From positions 6,411,501 to 6,475,500 of the forward strand of contig NZ_CP020370.1 in the NCBI RefSeq assembly GCF_002813775.1: DNA of 64,000 nt, given 5' to 3'. Source of the stretch: Candidatus Thiodictyon syntrophicum. GTDB lineage: Bacteria > Pseudomonadota > Gammaproteobacteria > Chromatiales > Chromatiaceae. The translations under genes were made by a program, and so were the position numbers. A model generated the notes under the pieces. The model searched no databases and had not been told where the DNA came from. It saw only the letters and a program-made list of their open reading frames with translations. Positions 8,627-17,327 of the stretch are shown in pieces; within the stretch, counting starts at the first letter, position 1; every line of letters begins with the position of its first letter.

Positions 8627-9478
8627 GTGAGCGCCGCCATGGACCAGAGCGACGCGGTGCCGGACGCCCCCCGGCCGCCGGATAGCCCCGCCGATGCATC
8701 GACACCGGCACCGGGTCACGCCTGGGGCGAGGAACTCGACCGGGCGCACGACACGAGCGACGCCCTGGCGGTCGGCCGCTTCACCCTCGACGGCGAGCCC
8801 ATCTATCTCAATCGCGGTATGAACACGGTGCTGGACGGCGCGACCCCCGATCGCCCGCGCCGCGACTACCTGGTCAACCCCAGCTTCGCCCAGTTGCTCG
8901 CCGGGGGCACCGAGGGCCTGCTGTTCGCGGGCTGGCTGACCCTGGGCGATGGCTATCGCACGAACCGCACCCTGCACGGCCAGGTCTACCGCAAGGGCGC
9001 GGAGGTCCTGATCCTGGGCGAGTACGACGTGGTCGAACTCGACCGCTTCAAGCCGATCAACGACACCCATGGGCACGCGGCCGGCGACACGGTACTCCAG
9101 ACGGTCGCGGAGCGGCTCAAGCGCAGCGTGCGCGATACCGACAGCGTGGCGCGACTTGGCGGGGATGAGTTCGTGGTGGTGCTGCGCGACGTCGAGGCGC
9201 CGGAACACGCGCGCCAGGTGGCGCACGAGATCCAGGCGGCGCTGATCAAGCCCATCTGGCTCAGCGGACTGAGCGTCCGCGTGAGCGCGAGTATCGGCGT
9301 CGCCTTAGGCCCGCAGGCGGGGGAGACCGCCGAGGACCTGCTCCACCGGGCGGATCAGGCCATGTACGCCGCCAAGCGGGTGCGCCCACCGCCCCACCCA
9401 TTGCCGGGGCGCATGGGCCCACTGGCGAGCCGCCGCGGCCACCTCGGGCCCGAGCCGCTGGATCAGGCGGGCGACTGA
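8627..9478 (+). CDS. GGDEF-domain protein, internally shortened
   Basis: This protein has 283 residues. An N-terminal PAS-like region (VGRFTLDGEPIYLNRGMN, later AEVLILGEYDVVELD) joins directly to DRFKPINDTHGHAAGDTVLQ, ARLGGDEFVVVL and SASIGVALGP. Normal diguanylate cyclases have an LTGLPNR helix and a first strand ending in D-L-D-x-F before this point. Here the PAS tail abuts the motif and the metal-binding Asp position reads Glu (VVELDRFK). The GGDEF signature is intact, but the fold lacks its first helix and strand, so cyclase activity is doubtful. It is probably co-transcribed with the B12-binding gene. Confidence 0.75.
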   Translation: MSAAMDQSDAVPDAPRPPDSPADASTPAPGHAWGEELDRAHDTSDALAVGRFTLDGEPIYLNRGMNTVLDGATPDRPRRDYLVNPSFAQLLAGGTEGLLFAGWLTLGDGYRTNRTLHGQVYRKGAEVLILGEYDVVELDRFKPINDTHGHAAGDTVLQTVAERLKRSVRDTDSVARLGGDEFVVVLRDVEAPEHARQVAHEIQAALIKPIWLSGLSVRVSASIGVALGPQAGETAEDLLHRADQAMYAAKRVRPPPHPLPGRMGPLASRRGHLGPEPLDQAGD

Positions 9479-9496
9479 CCCTAAGAAGAGTATTTG

Positions 9497-9625
9497 GCCG
9501 CAAATAAACGCAAATAAGCGCAAATAAATCTGCTGGTTGGCATCGTCGCAAACGTCACCCGGACGGGGAACACACAGTAAAGGCCAAATCTCTGATTATT
9601 CACGTCAATTTGCGTTCATTTGCGG
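9497..9625 (+). repeat. Long imperfect palindrome, GCAAATGAACG family, copy 1
   Basis: The left arm GCCGCAAATAAACGCAAAT and the right arm ending in GCGTTCATTTGCGGC are inverted repeats built from a short tandem word. They flank about 75 bp of spacer that also occurs at 38866-38985 and 40047-40308. It sits just past the 3' end of selB. Confidence 0.85.
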
Positions 9626-9651
9626 CTAAACTGCTCTTTCTGGGCTGACAC

Positions 9652-11559
9652 CTACCGGGTCAGCAGGCTGTCGCGGAATACGCGGTGGTCATCACCGATG
9701 CGGCGCGAGTAGCCGATGCGGTCGAAGAACTCCAGGATCTGGATGGCTAGCTTACGCCCGGTGCCGGCGGCATCGCGAAAGGCGGCGGCGCGCGCCGCGC
9801 CGTCGGTCTCGGTGAGGCGCAGGGCGATGGCGCCGAGGTCCGCCACCGCCGTCGGCGTGAAATAGTGGTCGTGCGCGACCCGGTAAACCTCGCCCATCGC
9901 GGCGAGGCGCTGGAGCAGTTGGCGGATCAGGGCCTCGTCCTGCGCCAGGGCGCGGGCCAGATCGCGCACCCGCGGGGGCTGGAACGGCTGCGCCTCCAGC
10001 AGCGGCCGGATGCCGGTCTGCCACAGGGTCGCATCGGCCGGCGCGAGCCGCACCGCGTGCCCGGGCAGATGGACCCAGGGGCCGCTGCGCATCAGCGCCC
10101 CGGCGGCAACCATGCGCTCCAGCAGCCCGGCGAAGGCCGCACGCTCCATGGCCGGGCAGGCGCCGCGGCGCAGGCGCTCGCGGTCCGGGCCGAGTTGGTC
10201 GGGGTGCTCGGCGTGGCCCTGCGCCAGCGCGGCGAGGACGCGCTGTTGGAGCGCCTGCCAGTGCGCCCGGGCGAACAGGAGCGGACCCGCCGGGGTGTCC
10301 AGCCGCTCGCCGCCGGGCAGCGCGGCGATGGCCGCGGCCTGCCCGGGGTCGAGGTTCCAGTGCCGCTCCAGGCGCTCCAGGCTCAGCCCCTGCTCCGCAA
10401 GATCGAGGGCGGCAGCGGCGGCGCTCAAGGTTTCGCGTTCGCTCAGCGCCGCCAGCAGGGCGAGCCGCGCCGGGCGGCGGCGGCCGCGGGCGGGCGGCTC
10501 CGGGTCCAGCACCCAGCCGCCGGCGATGGTGCGGCGGGCGGACTGGTCGCGCAGGATGAGGCGGTCCCCACGCAACGCCGCCAGGTCGGCATCCAGGATC
10601 AATTGGGCCAGCCCCACGGCCCCGGGGGCGATGGCCTCGCCGTCCAGCACCGCCACCCGGCCGGTCAGATGGGCGGCCCCCAGGTGGCAATGGACCGGGG
10701 TCCAGTGCTTGAGCGGGCCGGGCTCCGCGGCCAGGACCCGCAGGCGCACGTCCAGTCGGCGGGTGGGCAGGTGCAGGGCCGGGGCCAGCACCAGATCGCC
10801 GCGCCCGACCGCATCGCGGTGCAGGTCGGCGAGGTTCAGGGCGCAGCGCTGTCCCGCCCTGCCCTCTTGCGTCGGCCGGCCCTGGGCGTGGACCCCGCGC
10901 ACCCGCACCGGGTGGCCCGCGGGGGAGACCAGCAGCCGGTCACCGGGGCGGACCCGGCCGTCCAGGACGATGCCGGTCACCACGGTCCCGGCCCCGGCGA
11001 TGCTGAAACTGCGGTCCACCGCGAGCCGGAACCCGCCGCCGCCGCGGCGCGTCGGCAGGTCCGCGGCGGCGGCGCGCAGGTGCAGCGCGAGCGGCTCGAT
11101 ACCGTCCCCGGAGAGGGTATTCACGGGGAACACCGGCGCCCCGGCCAGGGCCGTGCCCTGCAACAAGGCCCGCACCTCGGCCGCGGCCTGGCTGACCCGT
11201 GCGGGCGGCACCCGATCGATCTTGGTCAGGGCGACCAGACCCCGCTCCAGGCCCAGCAGGTCCAGGATCTCCAGGTGTTCACGGGTCTGGGGCATGGGGC
11301 CGTCGTCCGCCGCCACGACCAGGATCACGTAGTCGATCCCAGCCGCCCCGGCCACCATGTTGTGCACCAGGCGCTCATGACCCGGCACGTCCACGAAACC
11401 CAGGACCTCGCCCGTGTCGATCTCCTGGTAGGCAAAGCCCAGGTCCAGGGTGATGCCGCGCGCCTGCTCCTCCGGCAGGCGGTCCGTCTCCACCCCGGTC
11501 AAGGCGCGCACCAGGGCGCTCTTGCCGTGGTCGATGTGGCCGGCGGTGCCGATGATCAT
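9652..11559 (-). CDS. selB: Selenocysteine-specific elongation factor SelB
   Basis: This translation factor has 635 residues and delivers Sec-tRNA-Sec to UGA codons that carry a SECIS hairpin. The N-terminus has the GTPase motifs [17 protein letters not shown] (G1), RGITLDLGF (G2), [11 protein letters not shown] (G3) and TKID (G4). Three beta-barrel domains follow. The C-terminal half holds the winged-helix repeats (for example [23 protein letters not shown], and a last module ending [10 protein letters not shown]) that bind the SECIS element. Length matches the family (about 610-640). It lies 328 bp downstream of selA on the same strand. Long-palindrome repeats of one family stand on both sides of it. 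The large plus-strand frame across it is a shadow. Confidence 0.96.
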   Translation of the reverse strand: MIIGTAGHIDHGKSALVRALTGVETDRLPEEQARGITLDLGFAYQEIDTGEVLGFVDVPGHERLVHNMVAGAAGIDYVILVVAADDGPMPQTREHLEILDLLGLERGLVALTKIDRVPPARVSQAAAEVRALLQGTALAGAPVFPVNTLSGDGIEPLALHLRAAAADLPTRRGGGGFRLAVDRSFSIAGAGTVVTGIVLDGRVRPGDRLLVSPAGHPVRVRGVHAQGRPTQEGRAGQRCALNLADLHRDAVGRGDLVLAPALHLPTRRLDVRLRVLAAEPGPLKHWTPVHCHLGAAHLTGRVAVLDGEAIAPGAVGLAQLILDADLAALRGDRLILRDQSARRTIAGGWVLDPEPPARGRRRPARLALLAALSERETLSAAAAALDLAEQGLSLERLERHWNLDPGQAAAIAALPGGERLDTPAGPLLFARAHWQALQQRVLAALAQGHAEHPDQLGPDRERLRRGACPAMERAAFAGLLERMVAAGALMRSGPWVHLPGHAVRLAPADATLWQTGIRPLLEAQPFQPPRVRDLARALAQDEALIRQLLQRLAAMGEVYRVAHDHYFTPTAVADLGAIALRLTETDGAARAAAFRDAAGTGRKLAIQILEFFDRIGYSRRIGDDHRVFRDSLLTR

Positions 11560-11602
11560 AGGGCGCTCGATGGGGGATGCCGGGAAATGGAAAGATTGGT
11601 TA

Positions 11603-11918
11603 GCCGCAAATGAACGTCAATGGACACAAATAACCACAGAAAGAGTTTTTATCCACAGATGAACACAGATTAACACAGATGTTTCATTGACTTACGCTTG
11701 GCTGGGAGATCACCTTGCCGGTGATTGTGACATCAGCGATAAGCGTATGACAATTCGGAGCAAATCTGTGTTCATCTGTGTTCATCTGTGGATTTCAGGA
11801 TAATCGCTCAAAGTCGGCTCAGCTGCTACTCCATAGGCTAATAGCGATATTGGTTACAGATCAGCATCACTGAGAAACCTGTTCTCTTCATTTGCGTCCA
11901 TTGGCGTTCATTTGCGGC
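11603..11918 (+). repeat. Nested long palindromes: GCAAATGAACG arms enclosing a second family
   Basis: The outer arms, GCCGCAAATGAACGTCAATG at 11603 and its inverted counterpart ending in GTTCATTTGCGGC at 11918, enclose an inner palindrome at 11653-11791. The inner arms begin CCACAGATGAACACAGATT and end TTCATCTGTGG, so one repeat family is lodged inside another. The right outer arm overlaps the 3' end of selA and supplies its last codons. Confidence 0.85.
11653..11791 (+). repeat. Long imperfect palindrome, ACACAGATGAAC family
   Basis: The arms carry two to three copies of an AACACAGAT-type word in inverted orientation around about 85 bp of AT-richer spacer. It is the inner member of the nested pair between selA and selB. 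It is preceded by AAAGAGTTTTTAT, similar to the AAAGAGTATTT that precedes the GCAAATGAACG family elsewhere. Confidence 0.8.
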
Positions 11919-13357
11919 CTCTTCTCTTCTTGACCGCCGCAATGGGAAGCGAGGATCGGCAACTGACCGCGAAAGGTCTCCGGGTCTTCCAGGCAGCGCA
12001 GGTCGAGCCACAGGGCGCCGTCCGCCACCCGGCCGATCACCGGGATCGGCAGCGCGCGCAGGGCGGCCTCCAACTCCCGCAGTACGCCGCCGCGGCGGCC
12101 CTGCGGCCGCACCACCAGGGCGTGGCTGGGCAGCAGGTCCACCGGCAGTGAGCCGCTGCCGATCTGGCTGTGGACCGGCGCGGTCGCGACCGTCAGCGGC
12201 CAACCGGCCAGGGCCGCGGTCAGGGCCGGGAGCAGGACGGCCGCCAGCGATTCGATGTCTCCCACCGGGCGCGTGAGCAGCCGCAGCGTCGGCAGGCGCT
12301 GCGCCAGCCGCTCCGGGTCCTGATACAGACGCAGCACGGCCTCCAGGGCGGCCAGGGTGAGCTTGCCCAGGCGCAGCGCCCGTTTCAACGGGTTCTTTTT
12401 GATGCGGGCGATGAGGTCCGCGCGCCCGACCAGAATGCCGGCCTGGGGACCGCCCAAGAGCTTGTCGCCGCTGAAGGTCACCAGGTCCGCCCCGTGCGCC
12501 AGGGTCTCCCGCGGGGTGGGCTCGTGCGGCAGGCCGTAGGCGGCCAGGTCCACCAGGGTCCCGCTGCCGAGGTCCACGACGAAGGGCAGGCCGCGCGCAT
12601 GGGCGAGCGCGGCCAGCTCGGGCTCCGGCACCGTGGCGGTGAAGCCGGTGATGGCATAGTTGCTGGTGTGGACCTTCATCAGCAGGCCGGTACGCGGACC
12701 CAGCGCCTCCGCGAAGTCCCGCGCATGGGTCCGGTTAGTGGTGCCGACCTCCGTGAGACGCGCGCCGGCGCGCGACATGATGTCGGGGATCCGAAAGGCC
12801 CCGCCGATCTCCACCAACTCGCCGCGGGAGACCAGGACCTCGCGGCGCAGGGCGAGCGTATTGAGGAGCAGGAAGACCGCGGCGGCATTGTTGTTCACCA
12901 CGGTCGCCGCCTCGGCTCCGGTCAGGTCCCGCAGCCAACCCTCCACCACCGAGTCCCGATCGCCCCGGGCCCCGCCCTCCAGGTCATATTCCAGGGCGCA
13001 GGGCTCGCGGGCGGCCAGCGTCAGGGCGGCCACCGCCTCCTCCGGCAGGGGCGCCCGTCCCAGGTTGGTGTGAAGGACGGTGCCGGTAAGGTTGAAGACC
13101 CGGCGCAGCCGCGGCGCCTGTGTCCGTGCCAGGCGCCCGGCGAGACGGGCGGCGAAGGGGGCCGGGGCGAACGGATCGGCCGGCGGGTCCCCGCTCGGGA
13201 CCGGGTCGGCGAGCCCGGGGCGCAGCTCGTCGATCAGCGCGCGCACCGCCGCGAGCACCGGCGCACGGCCGTAGTCGAGCAGCAGCGGCGCCAGGTCCGG
13301 CCAGCCGAGCACGCGATCGACCGACGGGGGCCGGCGGGCGGGGATGGGGCTAGGCAC
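11888..13357 (-). CDS. selA: L-seryl-tRNA(Sec) selenium transferase
   Basis: This PLP enzyme converts Ser-tRNA-Sec to Sec-tRNA-Sec using selenophosphate. The GTG at 13357 is chosen (489 residues, E. coli about 463). The longer frame to an ATG at 13495 would translate a palindromic repeat. Recognisable parts are [44 protein letters not shown] and the PLP-lysine motif [14 protein letters not shown]. The last ten codons (about [10 protein letters not shown]) lie in a dispersed-repeat arm, so the native C-terminus was probably replaced. fdhE is 156 bp upstream and selB is downstream on the same strand. Confidence 0.95.
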   Translation of the reverse strand: MPSPIPARRPPSVDRVLGWPDLAPLLLDYGRAPVLAAVRALIDELRPGLADPVPSGDPPADPFAPAPFAARLAGRLARTQAPRLRRVFNLTGTVLHTNLGRAPLPEEAVAALTLAAREPCALEYDLEGGARGDRDSVVEGWLRDLTGAEAATVVNNNAAAVFLLLNTLALRREVLVSRGELVEIGGAFRIPDIMSRAGARLTEVGTTNRTHARDFAEALGPRTGLLMKVHTSNYAITGFTATVPEPELAALAHARGLPFVVDLGSGTLVDLAAYGLPHEPTPRETLAHGADLVTFSGDKLLGGPQAGILVGRADLIARIKKNPLKRALRLGKLTLAALEAVLRLYQDPERLAQRLPTLRLLTRPVGDIESLAAVLLPALTAALAGWPLTVATAPVHSQIGSGSLPVDLLPSHALVVRPQGRRGGVLRELEAALRALPIPVIGRVADGALWLDLRCLEDPETFRGQLPILASHCGGQEEKRPQMNANGRK

Positions 13358-13408
13358 GGCAGGGCCTTTGACTACAATCCCGGCGGGCACGCGGCTTGCG
13401 CGGTCGCT

Positions 13409-13470
13409 GGTCCGCACAGCGGACCCTACGGGCGCGGAGCCTCCCCGCAGGGTCCGCTGTGCGGACCGCG
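13409..13470. repeat. Inverted repeat, GGTCCGCTGTGCGGACC type
   Basis: GGTCCGCACAGCGGACCCTA at 13409 and GGGTCCGCTGTGCGGACC ending near 13467 are inverted copies, and each is itself nearly palindromic. The unit separates fdhE from selA and recurs at 57140-57202, with half copies near 14690 and 46660. Confidence 0.8.
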
Positions 13471-13513
13471 CGCCGCGGACCGGCACGATGGGCATGACGA
13501 CCGATTGCAGACC

Positions 13514-14467
13514 TCACGGCGCCGCCGCCCCGCCCTGAAGCAGCAGAAAGTTCAGCCCCGCCCGCTCGAAGCCCTCTTGCTCCACCAGCAGGTCCAGCGC
13601 GAGCGTGGCAAGGTCGTCCGCCCAAGGGTCAAGCTGCGGGTCACGCTCCAATCGGCAGAGCTTGAGATAGCCCCGACACTCCGGGCAGGCCTCGGCCTGC
13701 ACCGCGGCCTGGTGCCCCGGCCCCTGGTCCGCGTCCGGCCCCGTCAGGCCCAGGTAGCTGATCCCGCAACCGTTGTCGCACAGGCTGCACTTGGCCCGCA
13801 CCAGATGCCATTCGGTGGCGCAGAGGCCGCAGTGGAGATAGCGCAGCCCGTCCTCGGCCCCATTGATGCGCAGGACCGCGGCCACCGGCAGGGCCCCGCA
13901 CACCGGGCAGAGCCCGGGCGGCGTCTCGCCCAGTCCAGGTGGGGCAAGGTCGCCCGGGTCGAGCCGCGCCGCGGCACCAGTCCAGCAGACCTGTAGCGCG
14001 GCGCCAATCAGGGGTGCGGCGGTCAGGTCCAACTCAGTTGCATCCAGGCCCAGCAGGGCACGGGCCTGTGCCTCCAGCCAGGCGCCCGAGGCCTGGGCGA
14101 GCGGCGCCAAGGCCCTGGGGTCAGGCGCCGCGGGCGCCAACTCGGCCGCCAGTCGGCGCAGCAGGTCGTGCCAGCCGGGCCCCGGCCACCAGCCTGGGGC
14201 GGCCAGGGGCGGCATGGCGGCCTCCCGGCAGCACGCGAGCAGGTCGGCCGACGGCAGCGGTTCGGGCGCCGCATCGTCCCACAACCGCTGTTGCGACTCC
14301 GCCAGGTGTGCCGCAAAGCGCAGCAGGGGCTCCAGGCCGTGACCGGGGGCCAGTGCGTGCAGGCGTTGGGCACGGGCGGTGAAGAGCCCGGGCGCGGGCA
14401 GACGCCGGGTGGGGAAGACCCCGGCGGCGGGCTCGAGTTGGCCGGGTTGGAGGATGGCATTGGGCAT
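13514..14467 (-). CDS. fdhE: Formate dehydrogenase accessory protein FdhE
   Basis: This protein has 317 residues. The C-terminal half carries four CxxC motifs: CPVCGALP, CGLCATEW, CSLCDNG and CPECRGYL, as in FdhE rubredoxin-like proteins needed to mature or activate Tat-exported formate dehydrogenases. The N-terminal half is helical, as in the family. It is on the same strand as selA and selB and upstream of them, and the Sec-containing fdnGHI genes lie 2.2 kb away. Its retention beside a damaged fdnG suggests the damage is recent or that another formate dehydrogenase exists elsewhere. Confidence 0.93.
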   Translation of the reverse strand: MPNAILQPGQLEPAAGVFPTRRLPAPGLFTARAQRLHALAPGHGLEPLLRFAAHLAESQQRLWDDAAPEPLPSADLLACCREAAMPPLAAPGWWPGPGWHDLLRRLAAELAPAAPDPRALAPLAQASGAWLEAQARALLGLDATELDLTAAPLIGAALQVCWTGAAARLDPGDLAPPGLGETPPGLCPVCGALPVAAVLRINGAEDGLRYLHCGLCATEWHLVRAKCSLCDNGCGISYLGLTGPDADQGPGHQAAVQAEACPECRGYLKLCRLERDPQLDPWADDLATLALDLLVEQEGFERAGLNFLLLQGGAAAP

Positions 14468-14527
14468 GGTGGATCGGTTGCTCCCCGGGGTCCGGATGGC
14501 GTTTCATGCAAAGTTCACGGATGACTC

Positions 14528-14712
14528 GTCGGCCTCGATCATGGTTCCGGCCCCCGCGACGGGTCGGTCGGCCCCCAGGCCGACCGCCTGGGAGCGCCGC
14601 ACCCCAGTGCGGCCCGGCCCATCCGCGGCACGCGACGCCGCGGACGCCTGAGAGATCGCGCCGCACTGGGGTGCGGCGCTCCCAGCCGTAGGGTCCGCTG
14701 CGCGGACCCCGC
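14528..14712. repeat. Composite palindromic repeat block upstream of fdhE
   Basis: The block begins with a GGCCTCGATCATGGTTCCGG end and contains inverted GGGAGCGCCGCACCCCAGTG-type arms (about 14590 and 14655-14682). It ends with a half copy of the GTAGGGTCCGCTGCGCGGAC hairpin. No gene is visible between 14468 and 14999; this block and the next fill most of it. Confidence 0.7.
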
Positions 14713-14820
14713 CCGCATCAATGCGGGCGACCGGCCACGGCCCAGCATACCGGCTAACCCAACGCCTTGACAGCCACGCGGACATCTGGTCGACTTTTGC
14801 CCACAGACAGCACCGCGCCC

Positions 14821-14933
14821 GTAGGGTGCGCCGTGCGCACCATGGCGCCAACCGAAACCCTGGCCGCGGCGATCAACCGCAGCCTCTCAAGGTGCGCACG
14901 GCGCACCCTAAGCCAATGGTCCGAGCAATTGCG
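14821..14933. repeat. Inverted repeat GTAGGGTGCGCCGTGCGCACC, copy 1
   Basis: GTAGGGTGCGCCGTGCGCAC at 14821 is inverted as GGTGCGCACGGCGCACCCTA near 14891-14910, followed by GCCAATGGTCCGAGCAATTG. The right half matches 42220-42273 almost base for base, so the two are copies of one dispersed element. Confidence 0.85.
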
Positions 14934-14999
14934 TCAGGTGGTAGTAGTGTCATTTGCCCTGCGCGCAAGCCCGATAGATCGCGACCGCAGACTGACATC

Positions 15000-15317
15000 A
15001 TGGCAACGATCAGCGCAGTGATGAAACAATGCAAGACGGCCCTTGCCAGCCATTACGGCGTGCGGTTCAAGGGCCTGATCCTATATGGCTCTGTGGCACG
15101 CAAACAGGCCGACCCAACGAGTGATATCGATTTGCTGGTCTTGTTGAGCCAACCCTTCGACTATTGTTCAGAACTGCGCGAAATCATCGATCTATTGTAT
15201 CCCATCCAACTCGAGTCGGAGCAACTGATTTCCGCCAAGCCGGTACTCTTGGATGCCTTTGAAAGCGGAAGCATTCAGCTTTATCGCAATGCCAGAAGGG
15301 AAGGGGTGCTGGTGTGA
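15000..15317 (+). CDS. MNT-type minimal nucleotidyltransferase
   Basis: This protein of 105 residues carries the nucleotidyltransferase signature GSVARKQADPTSDIDLLVLL (G-S then D-x-D), preceded by a short helix. In MntA-HepT type systems such proteins AMPylate a partner HEPN RNase toxin. The next frame overlaps the stop by GTGA and starts like a HEPN protein, but it is truncated, so this antitoxin is probably left alone. The start is the ATG at 15000; earlier in-frame codons lie in repeat sequence. Confidence 0.85.
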   Translation: MATISAVMKQCKTALASHYGVRFKGLILYGSVARKQADPTSDIDLLVLLSQPFDYCSELREIIDLLYPIQLESEQLISAKPVLLDAFESGSIQLYRNARREGVLV

Positions 15318-15397
15318 CGGATTCATACCAGCCGATGATCGCGGTTCATGGCCTTGATCATTACTCCGACCAGATCCCGGCTGACCCTCGCCGCTGA
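15314..15397 (+). pseudogene. HEPN partner stub (copy 1)
   Basis: The GTG overlapping the MNT stop begins VTDSYQPMIA, consistent with a HEPN-protein start, then runs into GGCCTTGATCAT-like repeat sequence and stops after 27 codons. About 100 residues including the RxxxH site are missing. The HEPN identity rests on position and a few residues. Confidence 0.45.
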
Positions 15398-15443
15398 CTT
15401 GATCATGGCTCGCCCGCGACCCTGACCGGCCCCGAAGTTTCTT

Positions 15444-15509
15444 GACAGGATTAACAAGATTTACAAGATTGAAGACGAATAACATCTTGTAAATCTTGTT
15501 AATCTTGTC
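15444..15509. repeat. Long palindrome, GACAGGATTAACA family, copy 1
   Basis: GACAGGATTAACAAGATTTA and its inverted partner AATCTTGTTAATCTTGTC enclose a short spacer. The downstream TCTAATTTTCTTGG is shared with the copy at 41177-41274. Confidence 0.8.
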
Positions 15510-15564
15510 TAATTTTCTTGGGTTTTGCGCTCGCCGTGCTGCCTCAGATCGTCCCCGCAAGAAC

Positions 15565-15618
15565 TCATTGTTGCCGATGCCGCAGCAGGCGCGCGGCCTC
15601 ATCAATGCAGGGCGTCAT
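15565..15618 (-). pseudogene. HEPN partner stub (copy 2)
   Basis: The ATG at 15618 overlaps the end of the minus-strand MNT gene and encodes MTPCIDEAARLLRHRQQ before a stop. IDEAxRLL is a common HEPN-protein opening. The rest is lost, and repeat sequence (GACAGGATTAACA family) begins about 55 bp further on. This repeats the situation of the plus-strand MNT gene. Confidence 0.5.
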
Positions 15619-15931
15619 GCAGCACCCTCCCCTCCCGGTAGGCCCGAAACAGGATGGTTCCCGGCACCTGACTGCGCCGCTCGAATTCGCTCAAGGTATA
15701 AATCAGAAGATCAACGCCGACTCCTGGCGCCACCCGGCCCACGGCATCCATCAGGCGCATGTACTCTCCAGAGGGGTCCGCGACCTCACGCTCGATCACC
15801 ATCAGGTCCAAGTCCGACCCAGGATCGGCGGTACCGCGACCGTAGGAGCCGAACAGTATCACCCGCACGGGGGACGAGGCGGCGGCGACGAGACGGTCGA
15901 CGGCCGACTGGATGAGGTCCTTGCTAAGCAC
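15602..15931 (-). CDS. MNT-type minimal nucleotidyltransferase (second copy)
   Basis: This protein of 109 residues contains FGSYGRGTADPGSDLDLMVI, the nucleotidyltransferase motif with two Asp metal ligands, and a third acidic strand VDLLIYT. It differs clearly from the plus-strand MNT at 15000, so the two are separate systems and not a duplication. Its HEPN partner should follow but survives only as 17 codons. The role would be AMPylation of a HEPN toxin. Confidence 0.87.
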   Translation of the reverse strand: MLSKDLIQSAVDRLVAAASSPVRVILFGSYGRGTADPGSDLDLMVIEREVADPSGEYMRLMDAVGRVAPGVGVDLLIYTLSEFERRSQVPGTILFRAYREGRVLHDALH

Positions 15932-16256
15932 CTTGGGTCACCTCAGACATTGCATCGTCACATCTGCTCAGATTAGTTTTCGGATTTCGGCCGGGGAACT
16001 GGGGTACGTGTACCTCATGAAGTCAGGAAAATACTACAAAATTGGCCGAACCAACGCCATTGGACGACGGGAATATGAACTTGCCATTCAACTGCCCGAG
16101 AAACCAACCAAAATTCATGAGATAAAAACAGACGATCCAGTCGGTATCGAGGCGTACTGGCACAAGAGGTTTGAATCCCGTCGCCTCAATGGTGAATGGT
16201 TCAACTTGACCCCACAGGACACTGCCGCATTCAAGCGGTGGCGACTTATTGCCTGA
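15912..16256 (+). CDS. GIY-YIG-type (T5orf172/MUG113) nuclease domain, probably N-truncated
   Basis: The C-terminal 85 residues read GYVYLMKSGKYYKIGRTNAI and then YWHKRFESRRLNGEWFNLT, the core of the T5orf172/MUG113 branch of GIY-YIG nucleases (Y..L, K-I-G-x-T/S, H..F, G-E-W-F). Proteins with this core usually carry another 100 or more residues before it; here the frame reaches only 30 residues upstream, into the promoter side of the divergent MNT gene. The listed ATG start is therefore uncertain and the gene may be a fragment. Confidence 0.65.
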   Translation: MRSLLSTLGHLRHCIVTSAQISFRISAGELGYVYLMKSGKYYKIGRTNAIGRREYELAIQLPEKPTKIHEIKTDDPVGIEAYWHKRFESRRLNGEWFNLTPQDTAAFKRWRLIA

Positions 16257-16399
16257 ATGCGCGTTGTTTGCATCCGCCTAGCGTGCTCACTTGAGCCGCT
16301 TCTCGGGATGAACAGTTACAGTCAAGCGATCACGCTGCGGATCGACCCCAAAGGGGTCGAACATACCAGCCCGGGGCCGCGCCCCGGGTAGTCTGAGTT

Positions 16400-16545
16400 T
16401 ACCAATCCAGCCCTGTAAGGGCGTGACATAGCAGGCCGCTTCCACACTCGGCGGGAATGTCACGCCCTTTCAGGGCTGATTCCTTACTCTCACCTTTCCC
16501 AGGGCGTTGCCCTGGGGTGGTATGTCACGCCCCTTCGGGGCTCTG
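16400..16545. repeat. Hairpin block with GGGCGTGACAT / TGTCACGCCC words, copy 1
   Basis: CCAGCCCTGTAAGGGCGTGA and its inverted partner TGTCACGCCCTTTCAGGGCT, then TGTCACGCCCCTTCGGGGCT, form strong stem-loops. The same block, differently arranged, recurs at 25021-25202, so the pair brackets the fdn operon and the IS21-type element. No gene is visible from 16257 to 16703. Confidence 0.8.
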
Positions 16546-16703
16546 GCTGCGGTCGGCGCGAAACCGAAACGTCTGATAAACCGCTCCATTGCTGCCATGC
16601 GAGTCAATACCGGCTGAAACGTTGCCATCCCTGGCCTGGATTCCGGCTTCCCGGCCGGAATGACGGAGCGCCGTTTGATACCCCTGGTTCGCCCCCGGCG
16701 CCC

Positions 16704-17327
16704 TCACCCCTCCTTCGTCACCTCCTTATACCACCCGCGATGGTGCTGCTTGGCCCAGGCGCGGGTGACGGTGCCGTACCACATGGCGCGGATGGTGCCC
16801 TTGGTCCAGATGGCGGCGTAGACGTGGACCATGATGAGGCCGATCATCACCGCCGCACTGGCGGAATGCACCACGGCGGCCAGGCGGACCCACTCCACCG
16901 GGAAGTTAAACCAGGCTCGCCACAGCGCGACACCCGACAGGATGAGCAGCAACATGCACCAGAACAGCAGCCAGAACAGGAGCTTCTGGCCGCCGTTGTA
17001 CTTGCCCTGCTCGGGCATGTTGTGGTCGTCCCCGTCCACCATCTGGCGGACATTTCTCACCCATTGCCAGTCGGTGGCGGTCATGAGATTGAGGCGGGTG
17101 AAGCGGATCAGCATGATGATATAGGCAACGGCCATCAGGACCCCCAGGTAGGGGTGCAGGATGCGCGTCCAGGTGCCGCCGCCGAACAGCAGGGTGAAGG
17201 GCCAGAAGGCCGGGTGGAAGAGTGCGAGCCCCGACAGCCCCAACAGGATGAAGCTGATCCCGACGATCCAATGGTTCAGGCGCTCGCCCGGCGTGTAGCG
17301 GACCAGGTCGTTGTAGTCGCGTTGCAT
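16704..17327 (-). CDS. fdnI: Formate dehydrogenase-N gamma subunit, cytochrome b556
   Basis: This protein has 207 residues (E. coli FdnI 217). It has four hydrophobic helices, with N-terminal RYTPGERLNHWIVGISFILL (H in helix 1 is a heme ligand) and later VVHSASAAVMIGLIMVHVYAAI with two further histidines. It anchors the complex in the inner membrane and passes electrons from the FeS subunit to quinone. Its start overlaps the fdnH stop by one base (TAATG). Confidence 0.94.
   Translation of the reverse strand: MQRDYNDLVRYTPGERLNHWIVGISFILLGLSGLALFHPAFWPFTLLFGGGTWTRILHPYLGVLMAVAYIIMLIRFTRLNLMTATDWQWVRNVRQMVDGDDHNMPEQGKYNGGQKLLFWLLFWCMLLLILSGVALWRAWFNFPVEWVRLAAVVHSASAAVMIGLIMVHVYAAIWTKGTIRAMWYGTVTRAWAKQHHRGWYKEVTKEG

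Noticed and set aside
9865-11613. 582-codon plus-strand frame opposite selB
   Set aside because: Antisense of an unmistakable selB; translation is Gln/Arg/Gly-rich with no fold-like pattern.
12984-13495. Longer SelA start at 13495
   Set aside because: The added 46 residues translate the GGTCCGCTGTGCGGACC palindromic repeat; the GTG at 13357 gives the family length.
12170-13996. 608-codon plus-strand frame opposite selA and fdhE
   Set aside because: Spans two well-supported genes in antisense; codon-bias shadow.
16400-16545. Possible CRISPR array because of repeated GGGCGTGACAT words
   Set aside because: The words are inverted, not direct, spacing is irregular and there are no unique spacers of constant length; no cas genes are present.
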